The notes under the pieces were generated by a model. It ran no database searches. It was not told the origin of the DNA and saw only the letters and a list, made by a program, of their open reading frames with translations. A program made the position numbers and the translations under genes. From contig NZ_LMKV01000001.1 of NCBI RefSeq assembly GCF_001421665.1, positions 703,415 to 767,414 on the forward strand: a DNA stretch of 64,000 nt. Direction: 5' to 3'. The first letter of the stretch is position 1. Each line of letters opens with the position of its first letter. Of this stretch, positions 25,587 through 36,712 are shown in pieces. Origin of the DNA: Sphingobium sp. Leaf26. GTDB taxonomy: Bacteria > Pseudomonadota > Alphaproteobacteria > Sphingomonadales > Sphingomonadaceae.

Positions 25587-26717
25587 ATGAGAAGAATATT
25601 CGGGTGGATGCCCGCGATCGCAGCGATGGTCCAAGGCCCCTGGGGCGGCAAGAATGACGGACCCGACGGGGACGGACAGAAGGGCGGCGATGGCGGCCCG
25701 CGCAACCCGTGGACCCAGCCGGGCAAGCCGTCGGGTGGCCAGAAAAATCCATCGGCGATCGAGGAACTGCTGCGTCGCGGCCGCGAAAGCTTTGGCCAGG
25801 GCGGTGGCGGCAATGGCGGCGGCGGCTTTGGCGGCCTGCCCCCGCGCGCGACCGGCCGGGCCTTGTGGCCCGTGGCGATCGGCCTGGTGGTCATCCTGTG
25901 GGTGGTCCTGACCAGTTTCCATCGCGTCGGCCCGCAGGAACGCGGCGTCGTCACCTTCCTGGGCAAATATAGCCGTACGCTGACGCCGGGCATCAGCCTG
26001 ACGATGCCCGCCCCGTTCGAGGCGGTGACGACGGTGGATGTCGAGGAAATCCGCACCATCGACATCGGATCGGCCAGTGCCGAAAACGAAAATCTGGTGC
26101 TGACCGGCGACCAGAATATCATCGACCTGGCTTATTCGGTGCGCTGGAACATCCGCAACCCGGAACTGTACCTGTTCCAGTTGTCCGACCCTGACGCCAG
26201 CGTGCGCGAAGTCGCCGAAAGCGCGATGCGCGCCGTGCTGGCCAGCGTCAGCCTGGACGATGCGCTGGGCGCGGGTCGCAGCGCGATCGAGCAGCAGGTC
26301 GAACTGCGCATGCAGGAGATATTGGACGGTTACAAGTCAGGCATCCGCATCCAGGGCGTCGCGATCAAGCAGGCCGATCCGCCGGCTGCGGTCAACGACG
26401 CTTTCAAGGCCGTGTCCGCCGCGCAGCAGACCGCGCAGACCTATCTCAATCAGGCGCGGGCCGCCGCCCAGCAGGTGACGGCCAAGGCGCAGGGTGAGGC
26501 CGCGGCCTTCGACAAGGTCTACGAACAATATAAGCTGTCGCCCGACGTGACCCGTCGCCGCATGTATTATGAAACCATGGAGAGTGTGCTGTCGAACGTC
26601 GACAAGACCATCGTCGAAGGCAATAATGTGACGCCTTACCTGCCGTTGCCCGAAATCAAGCGGCGCGCGCAGGCGGCCCCCGCTGCCGAAGCCGCCGCCA
26701 GCACGGGAGGCCAGTGA
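25587..26717 (+). CDS. hflK: HflK, membrane protease-regulator subunit
   Basis: This 376-residue protein has a Gly/Pro-rich cytosolic N-terminus beginning MRRIFGWMPAIAAMVQGPWG, one membrane helix (LWPVAIGLVVILWVVLTSF) and an SPFH/prohibitin domain, followed by an Ala-rich helical region (AAQQTAQTYLNQARAAAQQ). With HflC it forms the cage around FtsH in the inner membrane. ATGs at 25608 and 25626 are also in frame. One base separates its stop from hflC. Confidence 0.93.
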   Translation: MRRIFGWMPAIAAMVQGPWGGKNDGPDGDGQKGGDGGPRNPWTQPGKPSGGQKNPSAIEELLRRGRESFGQGGGGNGGGGFGGLPPRATGRALWPVAIGLVVILWVVLTSFHRVGPQERGVVTFLGKYSRTLTPGISLTMPAPFEAVTTVDVEEIRTIDIGSASAENENLVLTGDQNIIDLAYSVRWNIRNPELYLFQLSDPDASVREVAESAMRAVLASVSLDDALGAGRSAIEQQVELRMQEILDGYKSGIRIQGVAIKQADPPAAVNDAFKAVSAAQQTAQTYLNQARAAAQQVTAKAQGEAAAFDKVYEQYKLSPDVTRRRMYYETMESVLSNVDKTIVEGNNVTPYLPLPEIKRRAQAAPAAEAAASTGGQ

Positions 26718-26718
26718 C

Positions 26719-27555
26719 ATGCGTCATCCCGTAGCCATCGCGCTGGCCATCCTGGCCTTCCTGATCCTCCTTGGCAGCACCGTCGCGATCGTGCCGGAAA
26801 CCAAGCAGGGCGTGATCGTTCGCTTCGGCGATCCCAAGGAAATCATCAACAGCTACCGCCCCAATGAAAGCTTCGGCCAGACCGGGGCCGGCATCATCAT
26901 GCGCTGGCCGTTCGTCGACCAGATCGTGTGGATCGACAAGCGCGTCCTGTCGGTGGAGATGGAGCGGCAGCAGGTGCTGTCGACCGACCAGTTGCGCTTG
27001 CAGGTCGACGCCTTCGCCCGTTATCGCATCGTCAATCCCCTGCGCATGTATATCGCGGCGGGCAGCGAGGAGCGCGTGTCCGACGCCCTGCGCCCGATCC
27101 TGGGCTCCGCCCTGCGCAACGAACTGGGCAAGCGGCCCTTCGCCGCGCTGCTCAGCCCCGAGCGGGGCCAGGTGATGCAGAATATCGAGGCCGGGCTGGA
27201 TCGCGTCGCCCGCCAATATGGTGCCGAGATCGTCGACGTGCGGATCAAGCGGGCCGATCTGCCCGATGGCACGCCACTGGAAAGCGCCTTCAATCGCATG
27301 AGTACGGCGCGCAAGCAGGAAGCGCTCACGATCGAGGCGCAGGGTGCCAAGCAAGCCCAGATCATCCGCGCCGAGGCCGACGCGAACGCTGCGCGCATCT
27401 ATGCCGAAAGCTTCGGGAAGGACCCGTCCTTCTACGATTTCTATCGCGGGATGCAGAGCTATCGCTACACGTTCGCGCCGGATCGTCCGGGCCAGACCAG
27501 CATCATCCTGTCGCCGGACAATGAATTCCTGCGACAGTTCCAGGGACGACGTTAA
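26719..27555 (+). CDS. hflC: HflC, membrane protease-regulator subunit
   Basis: This 278-residue SPFH protein has an N-terminal membrane anchor (VAIALAILAFLILLGSTVAIV), the family block ETKQGVIVRFG and the C-terminal EGRxxAE-like helix region (ALTIEAQGAKQAQIIRAEAD). It partners HflK. GGGAGG lies eight bases upstream of the ATG. Confidence 0.94.
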   Translation: MRHPVAIALAILAFLILLGSTVAIVPETKQGVIVRFGDPKEIINSYRPNESFGQTGAGIIMRWPFVDQIVWIDKRVLSVEMERQQVLSTDQLRLQVDAFARYRIVNPLRMYIAAGSEERVSDALRPILGSALRNELGKRPFAALLSPERGQVMQNIEAGLDRVARQYGAEIVDVRIKRADLPDGTPLESAFNRMSTARKQEALTIEAQGAKQAQIIRAEADANAARIYAESFGKDPSFYDFYRGMQSYRYTFAPDRPGQTSIILSPDNEFLRQFQGRR

Positions 27556-27586
27556 ACTTTCGTCATGATCCCCCGTGGGTCATTAC

Positions 27587-27612
27587 GGAACCAGCATCAT
27601 TCAATGAGGGTT
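27587..27612 (+). promoter_or_regulatory. Sigma-EcfG-like promoter of the DegP gene
   Basis: GGAAC, 17 bases, GGTT. This is one base from the alphaproteobacterial general-stress consensus GGAAC-N16/17-CGTT. It ends 78 bases upstream of the GTG start of an envelope stress protease, a fitting target. Confidence 0.5.
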
Positions 27613-27690
27613 AAGGCAAGGCGGAGCATTCGAGGATTTTCCAAAAGTCCCGCCTTCCCCATCCCGAAGCTTTGAAGAGGACCGTCACGA

Positions 27691-29196
27691 GTGCGTTACG
27701 CTTATGCCATCACCGGCGCCCTGCTGCTCGGCGGCACCGCCATCGCCGTTACCACCAGTTCCAACGTCGGCGCACAGGTTGCGCAGAATGAAGGATTGAC
27801 GGCCGCGGCTCCGGCCGGCGCCCCCGCAAGTCTGGCCGACATGGTCGAAAAGCTGCAACCCGCCGTGGTCAACATTTCGACCAAGCAGCGCGTCAAGGTG
27901 CAGAATCCCTTCGCCGGCACGCCGTTCGGCGACCTGTTCGGTCAGGGCGGCGGTGGTCAGCCCCAGACCCGTCAGGCCCAGTCGCTTGGCTCCGGCTTCC
28001 TGATTTCCGCCGACGGCTATATCGTCACCAACAATCATGTGGTGTCGGCCGGAGCGGAGGGCGCCAGCGTCGATTCGATCACGGTCACGATGACCGACAA
28101 GCAGGAATTTCCGGCCAAGCTGATCGGCCGCGACCCCGCGACCGACCTGGCCGTGCTGAAGATCGAATCGCCCAAGCCCCTGCCCTTCGTGAAGTTCGGC
28201 GACAGCACCAAGGCGCGCGTCGGCGACTGGGTGGTCGCGATCGGCAATCCCTTCGCTTTGTCGGGCACGGTCACGGCGGGCATTATTTCCGCCCTGCATC
28301 GCGGCACCGGCGGCAGCTATGACAAGTTCATCCAGACCGATGCGTCGATCAATCAGGGCAATAGCGGCGGCCCGATGTTCGACATGCGCGGCAATGTGAT
28401 CGGCATCAACAGTCAGATCCTCTCGCCCTCAGGCGGCAATGTCGGCATCGGCTTCGCCATTCCGTCGGAACAGGCGGCGCCGATCGTACAGACGCTGCGC
28501 ACCGGAAAGAGCATCACGCGCGGCTATCTGGGCGTGCAGATCAGCCCGCTGGGCGAAGACCTCGCCGACTCGCTGGGCCTCGCCAAGAATCGCGGCGAGT
28601 TCGTGCAGGGCGTGGAGCCGGGCAAGGGCGCCGAGAAGGCCGGGATCAAGGCAGGCGACGTGATCGTCAGCGTCGCCGGTCAGGAAGTGACCGCCGACCA
28701 GAATCTGTCCTCGATCGTCGCCAATCAGGCGATCGGCGCGCGTGTGCCGATCGTGCTGATCCGCAACGGCCAGCGCCAGACCGTGACCGCGATTGTCGGC
28801 GAACGGCCTTCGGAAGACGAACTGAACAACTTCGCCCAGCCGCAGGGCGACGAGGATTTCAGCCAGCAGGACCAGAATCCGGGTCAGGCGACGCAGCAGG
28901 CGCTGGGCATTTCGGCCATCCCGCTGACGCCCGGCATCATCCGCCAACTGGGCGTGGCCGCCGACACGAAGGGCGTCGTCATCACCGCCGTAGACGGGTC
29001 GACCGATGCCGGCGCGAAGGGTCTGCGGCGCGGCGACGTGATCATCAGCGCCAACAACCAGCCGGTCGCCAGTCAGGCGCAACTGGATGCGCAGGCCAAG
29101 GCGGTATCGGCGCAGGGGCGCAACGCCATCCTGTTGCAGGTGCTGCGCCGTGGCCAGCCGGCTATCTTCCTGCCGGTGCGCCTGCGCGACAAGTAA
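27691..29196 (+). CDS. degP: DegP/HtrA periplasmic serine protease
   Basis: This 501-residue Do-family protease has a signal peptide ending near SSNVGAQ, a trypsin-like domain with the triad His116 (TNNHVVSAG), Asp152 (ATDLAVLKIE) and Ser225 (QGNSGGPMF), and two PDZ domains (~275-375 and ~395-495). The start is GTG with GAAGAGG upstream. It degrades or chaperones misfolded envelope proteins and sits directly after hflKC, forming a membrane-quality-control cluster. Confidence 0.93.
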   Translation: MRYAYAITGALLLGGTAIAVTTSSNVGAQVAQNEGLTAAAPAGAPASLADMVEKLQPAVVNISTKQRVKVQNPFAGTPFGDLFGQGGGGQPQTRQAQSLGSGFLISADGYIVTNNHVVSAGAEGASVDSITVTMTDKQEFPAKLIGRDPATDLAVLKIESPKPLPFVKFGDSTKARVGDWVVAIGNPFALSGTVTAGIISALHRGTGGSYDKFIQTDASINQGNSGGPMFDMRGNVIGINSQILSPSGGNVGIGFAIPSEQAAPIVQTLRTGKSITRGYLGVQISPLGEDLADSLGLAKNRGEFVQGVEPGKGAEKAGIKAGDVIVSVAGQEVTADQNLSSIVANQAIGARVPIVLIRNGQRQTVTAIVGERPSEDELNNFAQPQGDEDFSQQDQNPGQATQQALGISAIPLTPGIIRQLGVAADTKGVVITAVDGSTDAGAKGLRRGDVIISANNQPVASQAQLDAQAKAVSAQGRNAILLQVLRRGQPAIFLPVRLRDK

Positions 29197-29212
29197 GCGG
29201 CGCTTGCCCAAC

Positions 29213-29238
29213 CGCCCTCACGCGATAAAGTGAGGGCG
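29213..29238 (+). terminator. Hairpin after degP
   Basis: CGCCCTCAC and GTGAGGGCG form a perfect 9-bp stem with an 8-base loop, beginning 16 bases after the stop. Confidence 0.65.
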
Positions 29239-29248
29239 TCCTATCAGA

Positions 29249-29336
29249 CCCGTTCGGGCTGAACCTGTCGAAGCCATCTTCTTCCTGCGTAGGATAGAAA
29301 GGCCCTTCGACAGGCTCAGGGCGAACGGGTTTTTCT
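29249..29336. repeat. Dispersed intergenic inverted repeat, copy 2
   Basis: CCCGTTCGGGCTGAACCTGT and CTTCGACAGGCTCAGGGC plus GAACGGG form a long imperfect hairpin whose right end runs into a six-T tract, so this copy can also act as an intrinsic terminator. Same family as the copies at 9703, 32622, 52306 and 59446. Confidence 0.85.
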
Positions 29337-29352
29337 TTTCGGAGTTGCAGCA

Positions 29353-30984
29353 ATGAGCGACGGTATCTTCATCGGCCTGGGCGCAACGCACAAGGATGGC
29401 GGCGTGCCCCAGACGCTGAACCTGCGCCGGGCGAACCGGCATGGCCTGATCGCTGGAGCAACCGGCACAGGCAAGACGGTGACGTTGCAGGGCATCGCCG
29501 AAAGCTTCTCTGCGCTGGGCGTCCCGGTATTCCTGGCGGATGTGAAGGGCGACCTGGCCGGCATATCCATGGCCGGCTCCCCCACCGCGAAAAATGCCGA
29601 CAAGCTGGTGTCCCGCGCGGCGGAGGTCGGCATCACCGACTATAGCTATGCCGACAATCCGGCGATCTTCTGGGATCTGTACGGACAGCAGGGCCATCCG
29701 ATCCGCACCACCGTCAGCGAGATGGGACCGTTGCTGCTCGCGCGCTTAATGGGCCTAAATGAAACACAGGAAGGCGTGTTGTCGATCGCCTTCAAATATG
29801 CCGACGAGGAAGGGCTTCTGCTGCTCGACCTTGGCGATTTGCAGGCGATGCTGGCCTATTGCGCGGAAAATGCGGATACGCTCTCGGCCCGCTACGGCAA
29901 TGTGACCAAGGCGAGCGTCGGCGCGATCCAGCGGCAATTGCTCCAGCTTGAAAGCCAAGGCGGCGATCATTTCTTCGGCGAACCCGCGCTCGACATCCAC
30001 GACATGCTCCAGGTCGATGAAAAGGGTCGCGGCTATGTGAATGTGCTGGCCGCCGACAAGCTGATGCAGTCGCCCAAACTCTATGCGACCTTCCTGCTGT
30101 GGCTGCTGTCCGAACTGTTCGAGACGCTGCCCGAGGTCGGCGACCCGGACAAGCCCAAGCTGGTCTTCTTCTTCGATGAGGCGCATCTGCTGTTCGACGA
30201 CGCGCCCAAGGCGCTGACCGACAAGATCGAACAGGTGGTGCGCCTGATCCGGTCGAAGGGCGTGGGGGTCTATTTCGTGACCCAGAACCCGATCGACATT
30301 CCTGAAGATGTGGCGGGGCAACTCGGCAACCGGGTGCAGCATGCGTTGCGCGCCTTCACACCGCGCGACCAGAGGGCGATCAAGGCGGCGGCCGAAACCT
30401 TCCGCATCAATCCTGACCTGAACGTCGAAACCGCGATCACCGAATTGAAGGTCGGCGAGGCGCTGGTTTCGCTGTTGCAGGAGGATGGATCGCCCGGCAT
30501 CGTCCAGCGCACGCTGATCGCCCCGCCCCGCTCGCGCCTTGGCCCGGTCGAGCCGAAGGAGCGGGCGATCATCCAGTCGATATCGCCGGTGGCAGGCAAA
30601 TATGACACCGCCGTCAACCGGGAGTCGGCGGAGGAAATCCTTGCGGCGCGGGGGGAAACCGCCGCTGCCGCCGCGCAAGCCTCCAGGGCGCAGGCGGACT
30701 CCGACAAGGCCGCCGCTGCCCAGGCCAGGGTGGAAGCCAAGCAGCGCGAGGCCGAACTGAAGGAACAGGCCCGGCGGGAAGCGGCGGAGGCCCGCGAGGC
30801 CGCCAAGCCCAGCGCCTTCGACAAGGCGGTCCAGTCCGCCACGCGCGCTGCCGGCTCTTCGGTCGGGCGGCAAGTCGCCAACGAACTGGGCAAGGCGGTG
30901 TTCGGCGGATCGAGCCGCAAGTCGTCGTCCGGCGGCATTGCCGGCAAGCTGATGCGCGGCATCTTGGGCAGCCTGTTCAAATAG
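29353..30984 (+). CDS. HerA-like ATPase (DUF853 family)
   Basis: This 543-residue cytosolic ATPase starts with [13 protein letters not shown] and has Walker A GATGTGKT, Walker [13 protein letters not shown] and the sensor-like segment [19 protein letters not shown]. An Ala/Lys/Glu-rich coiled-coil stretch (~430-485) precedes a Gly/Ser-rich tail. This is the YjgR/DUF853 group of HerA helicase relatives, commonly single-gene and of unknown cellular role. Confidence 0.88.
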   Translation: MSDGIFIGLGATHKDGGVPQTLNLRRANRHGLIAGATGTGKTVTLQGIAESFSALGVPVFLADVKGDLAGISMAGSPTAKNADKLVSRAAEVGITDYSYADNPAIFWDLYGQQGHPIRTTVSEMGPLLLARLMGLNETQEGVLSIAFKYADEEGLLLLDLGDLQAMLAYCAENADTLSARYGNVTKASVGAIQRQLLQLESQGGDHFFGEPALDIHDMLQVDEKGRGYVNVLAADKLMQSPKLYATFLLWLLSELFETLPEVGDPDKPKLVFFFDEAHLLFDDAPKALTDKIEQVVRLIRSKGVGVYFVTQNPIDIPEDVAGQLGNRVQHALRAFTPRDQRAIKAAAETFRINPDLNVETAITELKVGEALVSLLQEDGSPGIVQRTLIAPPRSRLGPVEPKERAIIQSISPVAGKYDTAVNRESAEEILAARGETAAAAAQASRAQADSDKAAAAQARVEAKQREAELKEQARREAAEAREAAKPSAFDKAVQSATRAAGSSVGRQVANELGKAVFGGSSRKSSSGGIAGKLMRGILGSLFK

Positions 30985-31029
30985 GCTATCATCCGGCCAA
31001 CGCCGGGGCGTAACAGGGAGATGACCGAC

Positions 31030-31422
31030 ATGAAAGCGACAGCGAGTTGGACAGTTGCAGCGGTGGCGCTACTGGCCACGCCCCTGCATGCGCAGGTCGT
31101 CGTCGTGCCGCGCCATGTCGTGGGTGCGGCGATCCTCAGCGATATCGTCGCCGACCGGCAGGCGCAGCGCGATGCGCGCCAGACGCCCTATGCCGCGCCG
31201 GGCTATGGCCCTATCGACACCGCCGGCGCCGCACGCGATGCCTGCGCGGAAAAGGCGCTCTATCAGGCAGGGCCAGCCTCTCGCCTGATCGGCCCACCCC
31301 GCGCCAGCACCATGTCCACCGGCTGGGAAGTCGAAGGCGTCGTGGGATCGGCCGACGGCGACATGCCCTTCGTCTGCTCGGTCCGCAACGGATCGGTCAG
31401 CGGCGTGCTGCTGCGGCGATAA
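31030..31422 (+). CDS. Small exported protein of unknown function
   Basis: This 130-residue protein has a signal peptide (SWTVAAVALLATPLHAQ) and two cysteines (ARDACAEKA and MPFVCSVRN) that could form a disulfide. The C-terminal half (STGWEVEGVVGSADGDMPF, ending SVSGVLLRR) looks like a small beta domain. I recognise no family. The start at 31030 has GGGAG nine bases upstream; ATG 31021 is in frame but abuts that site. Confidence 0.65.
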   Translation: MKATASWTVAAVALLATPLHAQVVVVPRHVVGAAILSDIVADRQAQRDARQTPYAAPGYGPIDTAGAARDACAEKALYQAGPASRLIGPPRASTMSTGWEVEGVVGSADGDMPFVCSVRNGSVSGVLLRR

Positions 31423-31490
31423 CAGGGCGCAGACGGCGGGTTCGGGCGAATATCTCCGGGTCGGGCCTCCCCTCCTGCCCTGCCCTGCCC

Positions 31491-32618
31491 TCAGACCGCG
31501 CTCAGTCCCGCATCGGCCAGGCCGCGCCACAGGTGCAGCGCCTGCACGCTTTCCCTGACGTCGTGCACCCGCACCATCTGCGCGCCGAGTTGCGCTGCGC
31601 GGAAGGCGAGCGCGACCGATCCGCCCAGACGCTCCGCCGCCGGCGCCTCGTTCGACAGGGCGCCGATCAACCGCTTGCGACTGCCCGCGAACAGCAGCGG
31701 CACGCCCAGCGCCTGGAATGTGGCGAGGCCGTTCACCAGCGCCAGATTGTCCGCCAGGCTTTTGCCGAAGCCAAGGCCCGGATCGACCATGATGTTGGCG
31801 CGCGCGATGCCCGCCGCTTGCGCCGCCGCGATCCGCGCCTCCAGATGGTCGAACACGTCCGCCACGACGTCGCCATAGCCGGCGGGATTGTCGTGCGGAT
31901 CATCGCCGGCCGACGGCGCGTGCATCAGGATCACCGGGCAGCCGGCCTTGGCCACAACCTCCAGGCTGCGCGGATCATGCGCCAGCGCGCTGACGTCGTT
32001 GACGATCTCCGCGCCGGCGGCCAGCGCCGCCTCCATCACTGCGGCTTTGCGTGTATCGACCGACACCGGTACGCCCGCCGCCGACAAGCGCTCGATCACC
32101 GGGGCGATGCGGGCGATCTCGTCGCCTTCCCAGACCTTTGCCGCCCTGGGCCGGGTCGATTCTCCGCCCACGTCGATCAGAGCCGCGCCCGCCGCCGCCA
32201 TCGCGAAGCCCATATCGGCCGCCGCCTGCGGATCGCCCCCATGCTTGCCGCCGTCGGAGAAACTGTCGGGCGTGATGTTGAGGATCGCCATGACCTGCGG
32301 CGCGTCGAAGCGGATCGTCCGGTCGCCCAGAATGAGCGGCGCGCGTTGGGCCGAGATGTTCGCCGCCAGTTGCTGCGCCCGCTGCGCCAGTGGATCGGGC
32401 AGCGCGGCGAGGGTCGCAGGGAAATCCACCACCGGCACGGTCAGCCGCGCGATCCGGCGCGCGCCGTCGAAGGCGCTCAGTTCATAGCCCTGGAACCAGA
32501 TCAGCCCATTGCCCATCCGCGCCACGCTGCCATCGGGCTGGCCGATCGGCGTCGGCACGAACCATGTCGGCTTGAGGTACAGGCGGGCGTGGGGGGGGAG
32601 CTTGAGGAGCAACTTCAT
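31491..32618 (-). CDS. folP: Dihydropteroate synthase
   Basis: This 375-residue enzyme joins 6-hydroxymethyl-7,8-dihydropterin diphosphate and p-aminobenzoate. The TIM barrel carries [50 protein letters not shown] and the C-terminal RVHDV. About 105 residues precede the barrel ([17 protein letters not shown] and on), an extension common in sphingomonad homologues as far as I recall. ATG 32618 keeps that domain; codons further upstream lie in a repeat. Confidence 0.92.
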   Translation of the reverse strand: MKLLLKLPPHARLYLKPTWFVPTPIGQPDGSVARMGNGLIWFQGYELSAFDGARRIARLTVPVVDFPATLAALPDPLAQRAQQLAANISAQRAPLILGDRTIRFDAPQVMAILNITPDSFSDGGKHGGDPQAAADMGFAMAAAGAALIDVGGESTRPRAAKVWEGDEIARIAPVIERLSAAGVPVSVDTRKAAVMEAALAAGAEIVNDVSALAHDPRSLEVVAKAGCPVILMHAPSAGDDPHDNPAGYGDVVADVFDHLEARIAAAQAAGIARANIMVDPGLGFGKSLADNLALVNGLATFQALGVPLLFAGSRKRLIGALSNEAPAAERLGGSVALAFRAAQLGAQMVRVHDVRESVQALHLWRGLADAGLSAV

Positions 32619-32621
32619 AAC

Positions 32622-32731
32622 TCCGTTCGGGCTGAGCTTGTGGAAGCCCTGCACTTTTCTTCAAGAGAAGGACAGCCCCCCTCGACTGCCTGCCAAGGCA
32701 GGCGATCAGGACAGGCTCGGGGCGAACGGAG
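32622..32731. repeat. Dispersed intergenic inverted repeat, copy 3
   Basis: TCCGTTCGGGCTGAGCTTGT and GGACAGGCTCGGGGCGAACG are the outer arms. The interior is the most diverged of the five copies, with TTCTTCAAGAGAA and CTGCCTGCCAAGGCAGG sub-hairpins. It lies between folP and ccrM, both on the minus strand. Confidence 0.75.
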
Positions 32732-32752
32732 ACTATATCTGCCTTTATGGGG

Positions 32753-34170
<1,418 letters not shown>

Positions 34171-34184
<14 letters not shown>

Positions 34185-34509
34185 ACGAAACGCCGATCGC
34201 GACGCCGCCACCGATGCCCTGTTCAAGGCCCTGTCCGACGGCACCCGCCGCGCCCTGCTGGAAACCCTGGTGCGGGAAGGCGAGCAGAATGTGCAGGCGT
34301 TGACGCAGGTGTCGGGCGTATCGCAGCCGATGGTGTCCCGCCACCTTGCCAAGCTCAAACGTGCCGGCCTTGTGACCGCGCGCCGGGCTGGCCGCGAAAC
34401 ATGGTATGCGGCGCGGGTGAAGGGTCTTGGCCCCGTCATCCAGTGGATGGCGATTCATGGGGCGTTGTGGTCACAGCGCTTTTCGGCGCTGGAGGGGTTG
34501 GGCGGGTGA
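34171..34509 (+). CDS. ArsR-family transcriptional regulator
   Basis: This 112-residue winged-helix protein has ALFKALSDGTRRALLETL, the recognition helix VSGVSQPMVSRHLAKLKRAGLV and the wing RRAGRETWYAA. It lacks the paired cysteines of metal-sensing ArsR proteins and resembles the SdpR-like group often paired with SRPBCC/AHSA1 genes, though no such gene follows here. TTG 34165 is an alternative start two codons earlier. Confidence 0.88.
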
Positions 34510-34695
34510 TTGGCGCGGGGCGGAAGGTTCTGGACCATAGCTGCCCGCTCTCTTTTAAGGAGCGCGGGGGTGGGCACGCCGCGCAGCGGCGCTCAACGGT
34601 CGATGGGTGGCAGGCTCGCCCTGCTCGCACCCACCCCAACCCCTCCCTTGAAAGGGAGGGGCTTTATGGCAGGGAACCGGCCAAGCCCTCACCCC
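34510..34695. repeat. Intergenic repeat region with CCCCTCCCTT palindrome
   Basis: CCCCTCCCTT-GA-AAGGGAGGGG is a near-continuous palindrome at 34640-34661. It is preceded by GGGGGTGGGCACG and CGTGCC/GCACCCACCCC-type complementary segments (34567-34638), so the whole block can fold into one long hairpin between two convergent genes. No gene is seen. Confidence 0.6.
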
Positions 34696-35154
34696 TTAGC
34701 GGCAATAGCCCTCCTGCCCCGTCACCACGATCAGGCAGTCGCTCTTGCCGGCCAGATATTTGAACCCCGTCTCGTCGCCATTGCCGGGCCGGATTGCCAG
34801 ATCCTTGCCATCGCGCACGAAGCGGATCGTGCTGCCTTCGGCGACGCCCGGATAGTCGCCCTGTCGGTCCAGATTATCCTTGTTGGTCAGGGCGTAATGG
34901 CCCGGCTTGCCATCGGGCGATGGCTGGATGTCCAGGAACAGCCCTTCCGGCCCGGTCCATTTGCCGACCCAGTCGTCGGTCGGCAGGCGCGCGTCGGCGA
35001 TCTGGTTGTTGGTCGGCGCGGCGTCGCTCTCGTCGAACGTCTCGACCGACGCGACATTGGCGGCGTTGTTAGCGACCGCTTCGTTATCAGGGCCTTTGGC
35101 GCAACCGGCCAGCAGCACGGGCAACAACAAAAGCGGGGAAAGGGCGCGCATCAT
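34696..35154 (-). CDS. Hypothetical lipoprotein
   Basis: This 152-residue protein has a lipoprotein signal with lipobox LLAGC, an Asn/Ala-rich linker and a small domain (WVGKWTGPEGLFLDIQPSPDG...KSDCLIVVTGQEGYCR) with two cysteines, of the type seen in lipocalin-like envelope proteins. I do not recognise a specific family. Confidence 0.75.
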   Translation of the reverse strand: MMRALSPLLLLPVLLAGCAKGPDNEAVANNAANVASVETFDESDAAPTNNQIADARLPTDDWVGKWTGPEGLFLDIQPSPDGKPGHYALTNKDNLDRQGDYPGVAEGSTIRFVRDGKDLAIRPGNGDETGFKYLAGKSDCLIVVTGQEGYCR

Positions 35155-35286
35155 CCGTCAGTCTCCTTCTTGTCCCGACCACAACCACCGGACGTCCCGA
35201 TATGATCCCTCCGGCGTGGACCTGGACAGAGACGCTCTCTTGCCAGCCGCCCCGTCCGCGCGCAAAGACCATGCGGGGGAATGACG

Positions 35287-35961
35287 ATGACTGACCGATC
35301 TGGAGAGCGCACCGGTGGACCGCGCGCCGCTACGGCAAAGCCCAGGGCGCGCTTCGTGCGCGAGGCGGCCGATGTACGACGGCAGGCGCTGATCGAGGCG
35401 ACCGCCCGCTGCCTCGCCGAAAAGGGCGTAGGTGGCACCTCGGTCCGCGCCATCTGTGCGCGGGCGGGGGTTTCCTCCGGTCTGCTGACCCATTATTTCG
35501 ACGGCGTCGACGCGCTGATCCTGGCCACCTATGCCGATGTCGGCACCCGCGTGTCTGCCGCGCTGGACGCCGCGATCGAGGCAGCGGGCGACGATCCGCG
35601 CGACCGGTTGCGCGCCTGCCTCCGGGCCAATTTCCGCGAACCGATCCTCGACCCGGACCTGCTCGCCACCTGGATCGCCTTCTGGAGTCTGGTCAAATCC
35701 GACCCGGCGATCGCCGCCGTCCATGCCGAAGTCTATGGCGGCACCCGCGCGCAACTGGAGGCACTGTTGCAGGCGGCGGCCCCTGCCCTTTCTTCTTCGC
35801 AGACGCGGATAGCGGCAATCAGCCTGAGCGCACTGGTCGATGGCCTGTGGCTGGAACTGTGCCTTGATCGCTCCACCTTCTCGCCCGAAGAAGCGCAGGC
35901 GATGGTCGAGGACGCCATGTTGAAATTATTGCAGATTCAAGGCGGAACGGTCGATCAGTGA
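35287..35961 (+). CDS. TetR-family regulator, BetI-like
   Basis: This 224-residue protein has an N-terminal TetR helix-turn-helix (ALIEATARCLAEKGVGGTSV, ICARAGVSSGLLTHYFDG) and a BetI-type C-terminal domain (LDPDLLATWIAFWSLVKSDP, AISLSALVDGLWLELCL). ATG 35287 has GGGGA six bases upstream; ATG 35281 abuts that site. No choline-oxidation genes are nearby, so the BetI resemblance may reflect only the domain family. Confidence 0.85.
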   Translation: MTDRSGERTGGPRAATAKPRARFVREAADVRRQALIEATARCLAEKGVGGTSVRAICARAGVSSGLLTHYFDGVDALILATYADVGTRVSAALDAAIEAAGDDPRDRLRACLRANFREPILDPDLLATWIAFWSLVKSDPAIAAVHAEVYGGTRAQLEALLQAAAPALSSSQTRIAAISLSALVDGLWLELCLDRSTFSPEEAQAMVEDAMLKLLQIQGGTVDQ

Positions 35962-35975
35962 GACCGGCTGTAATC

Positions 35976-36006
35976 GCTTTTCTCACTTAACACATCCGAG
36001 AAAAGC
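35976..36006. promoter_or_regulatory. Inverted repeat between the TetR gene and ahpC
   Basis: GCTTTTCTC (35976-35984) and GAGAAAAGC (35998-36006) are exact complements 13 bases apart, about 75 bases before the ahpC start. It could be an operator for ahpC (for instance OxyR-like) or a weak terminator of the regulator gene. Confidence 0.45.
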
Positions 36007-36081
36007 AATTTCTCCCGAATCGACCGCATCCCTACATGGGTGTTCGCAATCGCAATATTCTCAACCAGGAAAAGGAAGCCC

Positions 36082-36645
36082 ATGGCTCTCATCAACACCC
36101 CCCTGAAGCCCTTCGCGGCCACTGCCTACAAGCAAGGCAAGTTCGTCGACATCACCGACGCCGACGTCAAGGGCAAGTGGGCCGTCTTCTTCTTCTACCC
36201 GGCCGACTTCACCTTCGTCTGCCCGACCGAACTGGAAGACCTGGCCGACATCTACCCGACCCTCCAGGGCATGGGCGTGGAAGTCTATTCGGTGTCGACC
36301 GACACCCATTTCAGCCACAAGGCCTGGCACGACACCTCGCCGGCGATCGGCAAGATCAATTATTTCATGGTCGGCGACCAGAACCACGCGCTGGCCAACC
36401 AGTTCGACGTGCTGCGTGAAGGCGTTGGCCTGGCCGACCGTGGCACCTTCGTGCTCGATCCCGAAGGCGTGATCCAGCTCGTAGAAATCACCCCGGAGGG
36501 CGTGGGCCGCAATGCCGCCGAACTGCTGCGCAAGGTCAAGGCGCTCCAGTACTGGGCCAGCCATCCGGGCGAAGTCTGCCCCGCCAAGTGGGAAGAAGGC
36601 GAAGCCACGCTGGCCCCGTCGCTCGACCTGGTCGGCAAGATCTAA
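36082..36645 (+). CDS. ahpC: Alkyl hydroperoxide reductase subunit C (peroxiredoxin)
   Basis: This 187-residue typical 2-Cys peroxiredoxin of the AhpC type has peroxidatic Cys47 in DFTFVCPTE and resolving Cys166 in GEVCPAKW. It reduces H2O2 and organic peroxides with electrons from AhpF. ATG 36082 with AAGGAAG upstream yields the standard N-terminus ALINTPLKPF. Confidence 0.96.
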   Translation: MALINTPLKPFAATAYKQGKFVDITDADVKGKWAVFFFYPADFTFVCPTELEDLADIYPTLQGMGVEVYSVSTDTHFSHKAWHDTSPAIGKINYFMVGDQNHALANQFDVLREGVGLADRGTFVLDPEGVIQLVEITPEGVGRNAAELLRKVKALQYWASHPGEVCPAKWEEGEATLAPSLDLVGKI

Positions 36646-36664
36646 GCAAAGTCCTGCAAAGGCA

Positions 36665-36712
36665 CCCGTCGGGCCTGGGTCGAGGCTTCTCTCCCCTCCC
36701 CGGCCCGGCGGG
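36665..36712 (+). terminator. Long-loop hairpin between ahpC and ahpF
   Basis: CCCGTCGGGCC and GGCCCGGCGGG pair at 10 of 11 positions around a 26-base loop, 20 bases after the ahpC stop. It could attenuate ahpF relative to ahpC. Confidence 0.5.

Noticed and set aside
31423..31490. CCCTGCCCTGCCCT short tandem run
   Set aside because: Too short and simple to be more than local GC-rich slippage.
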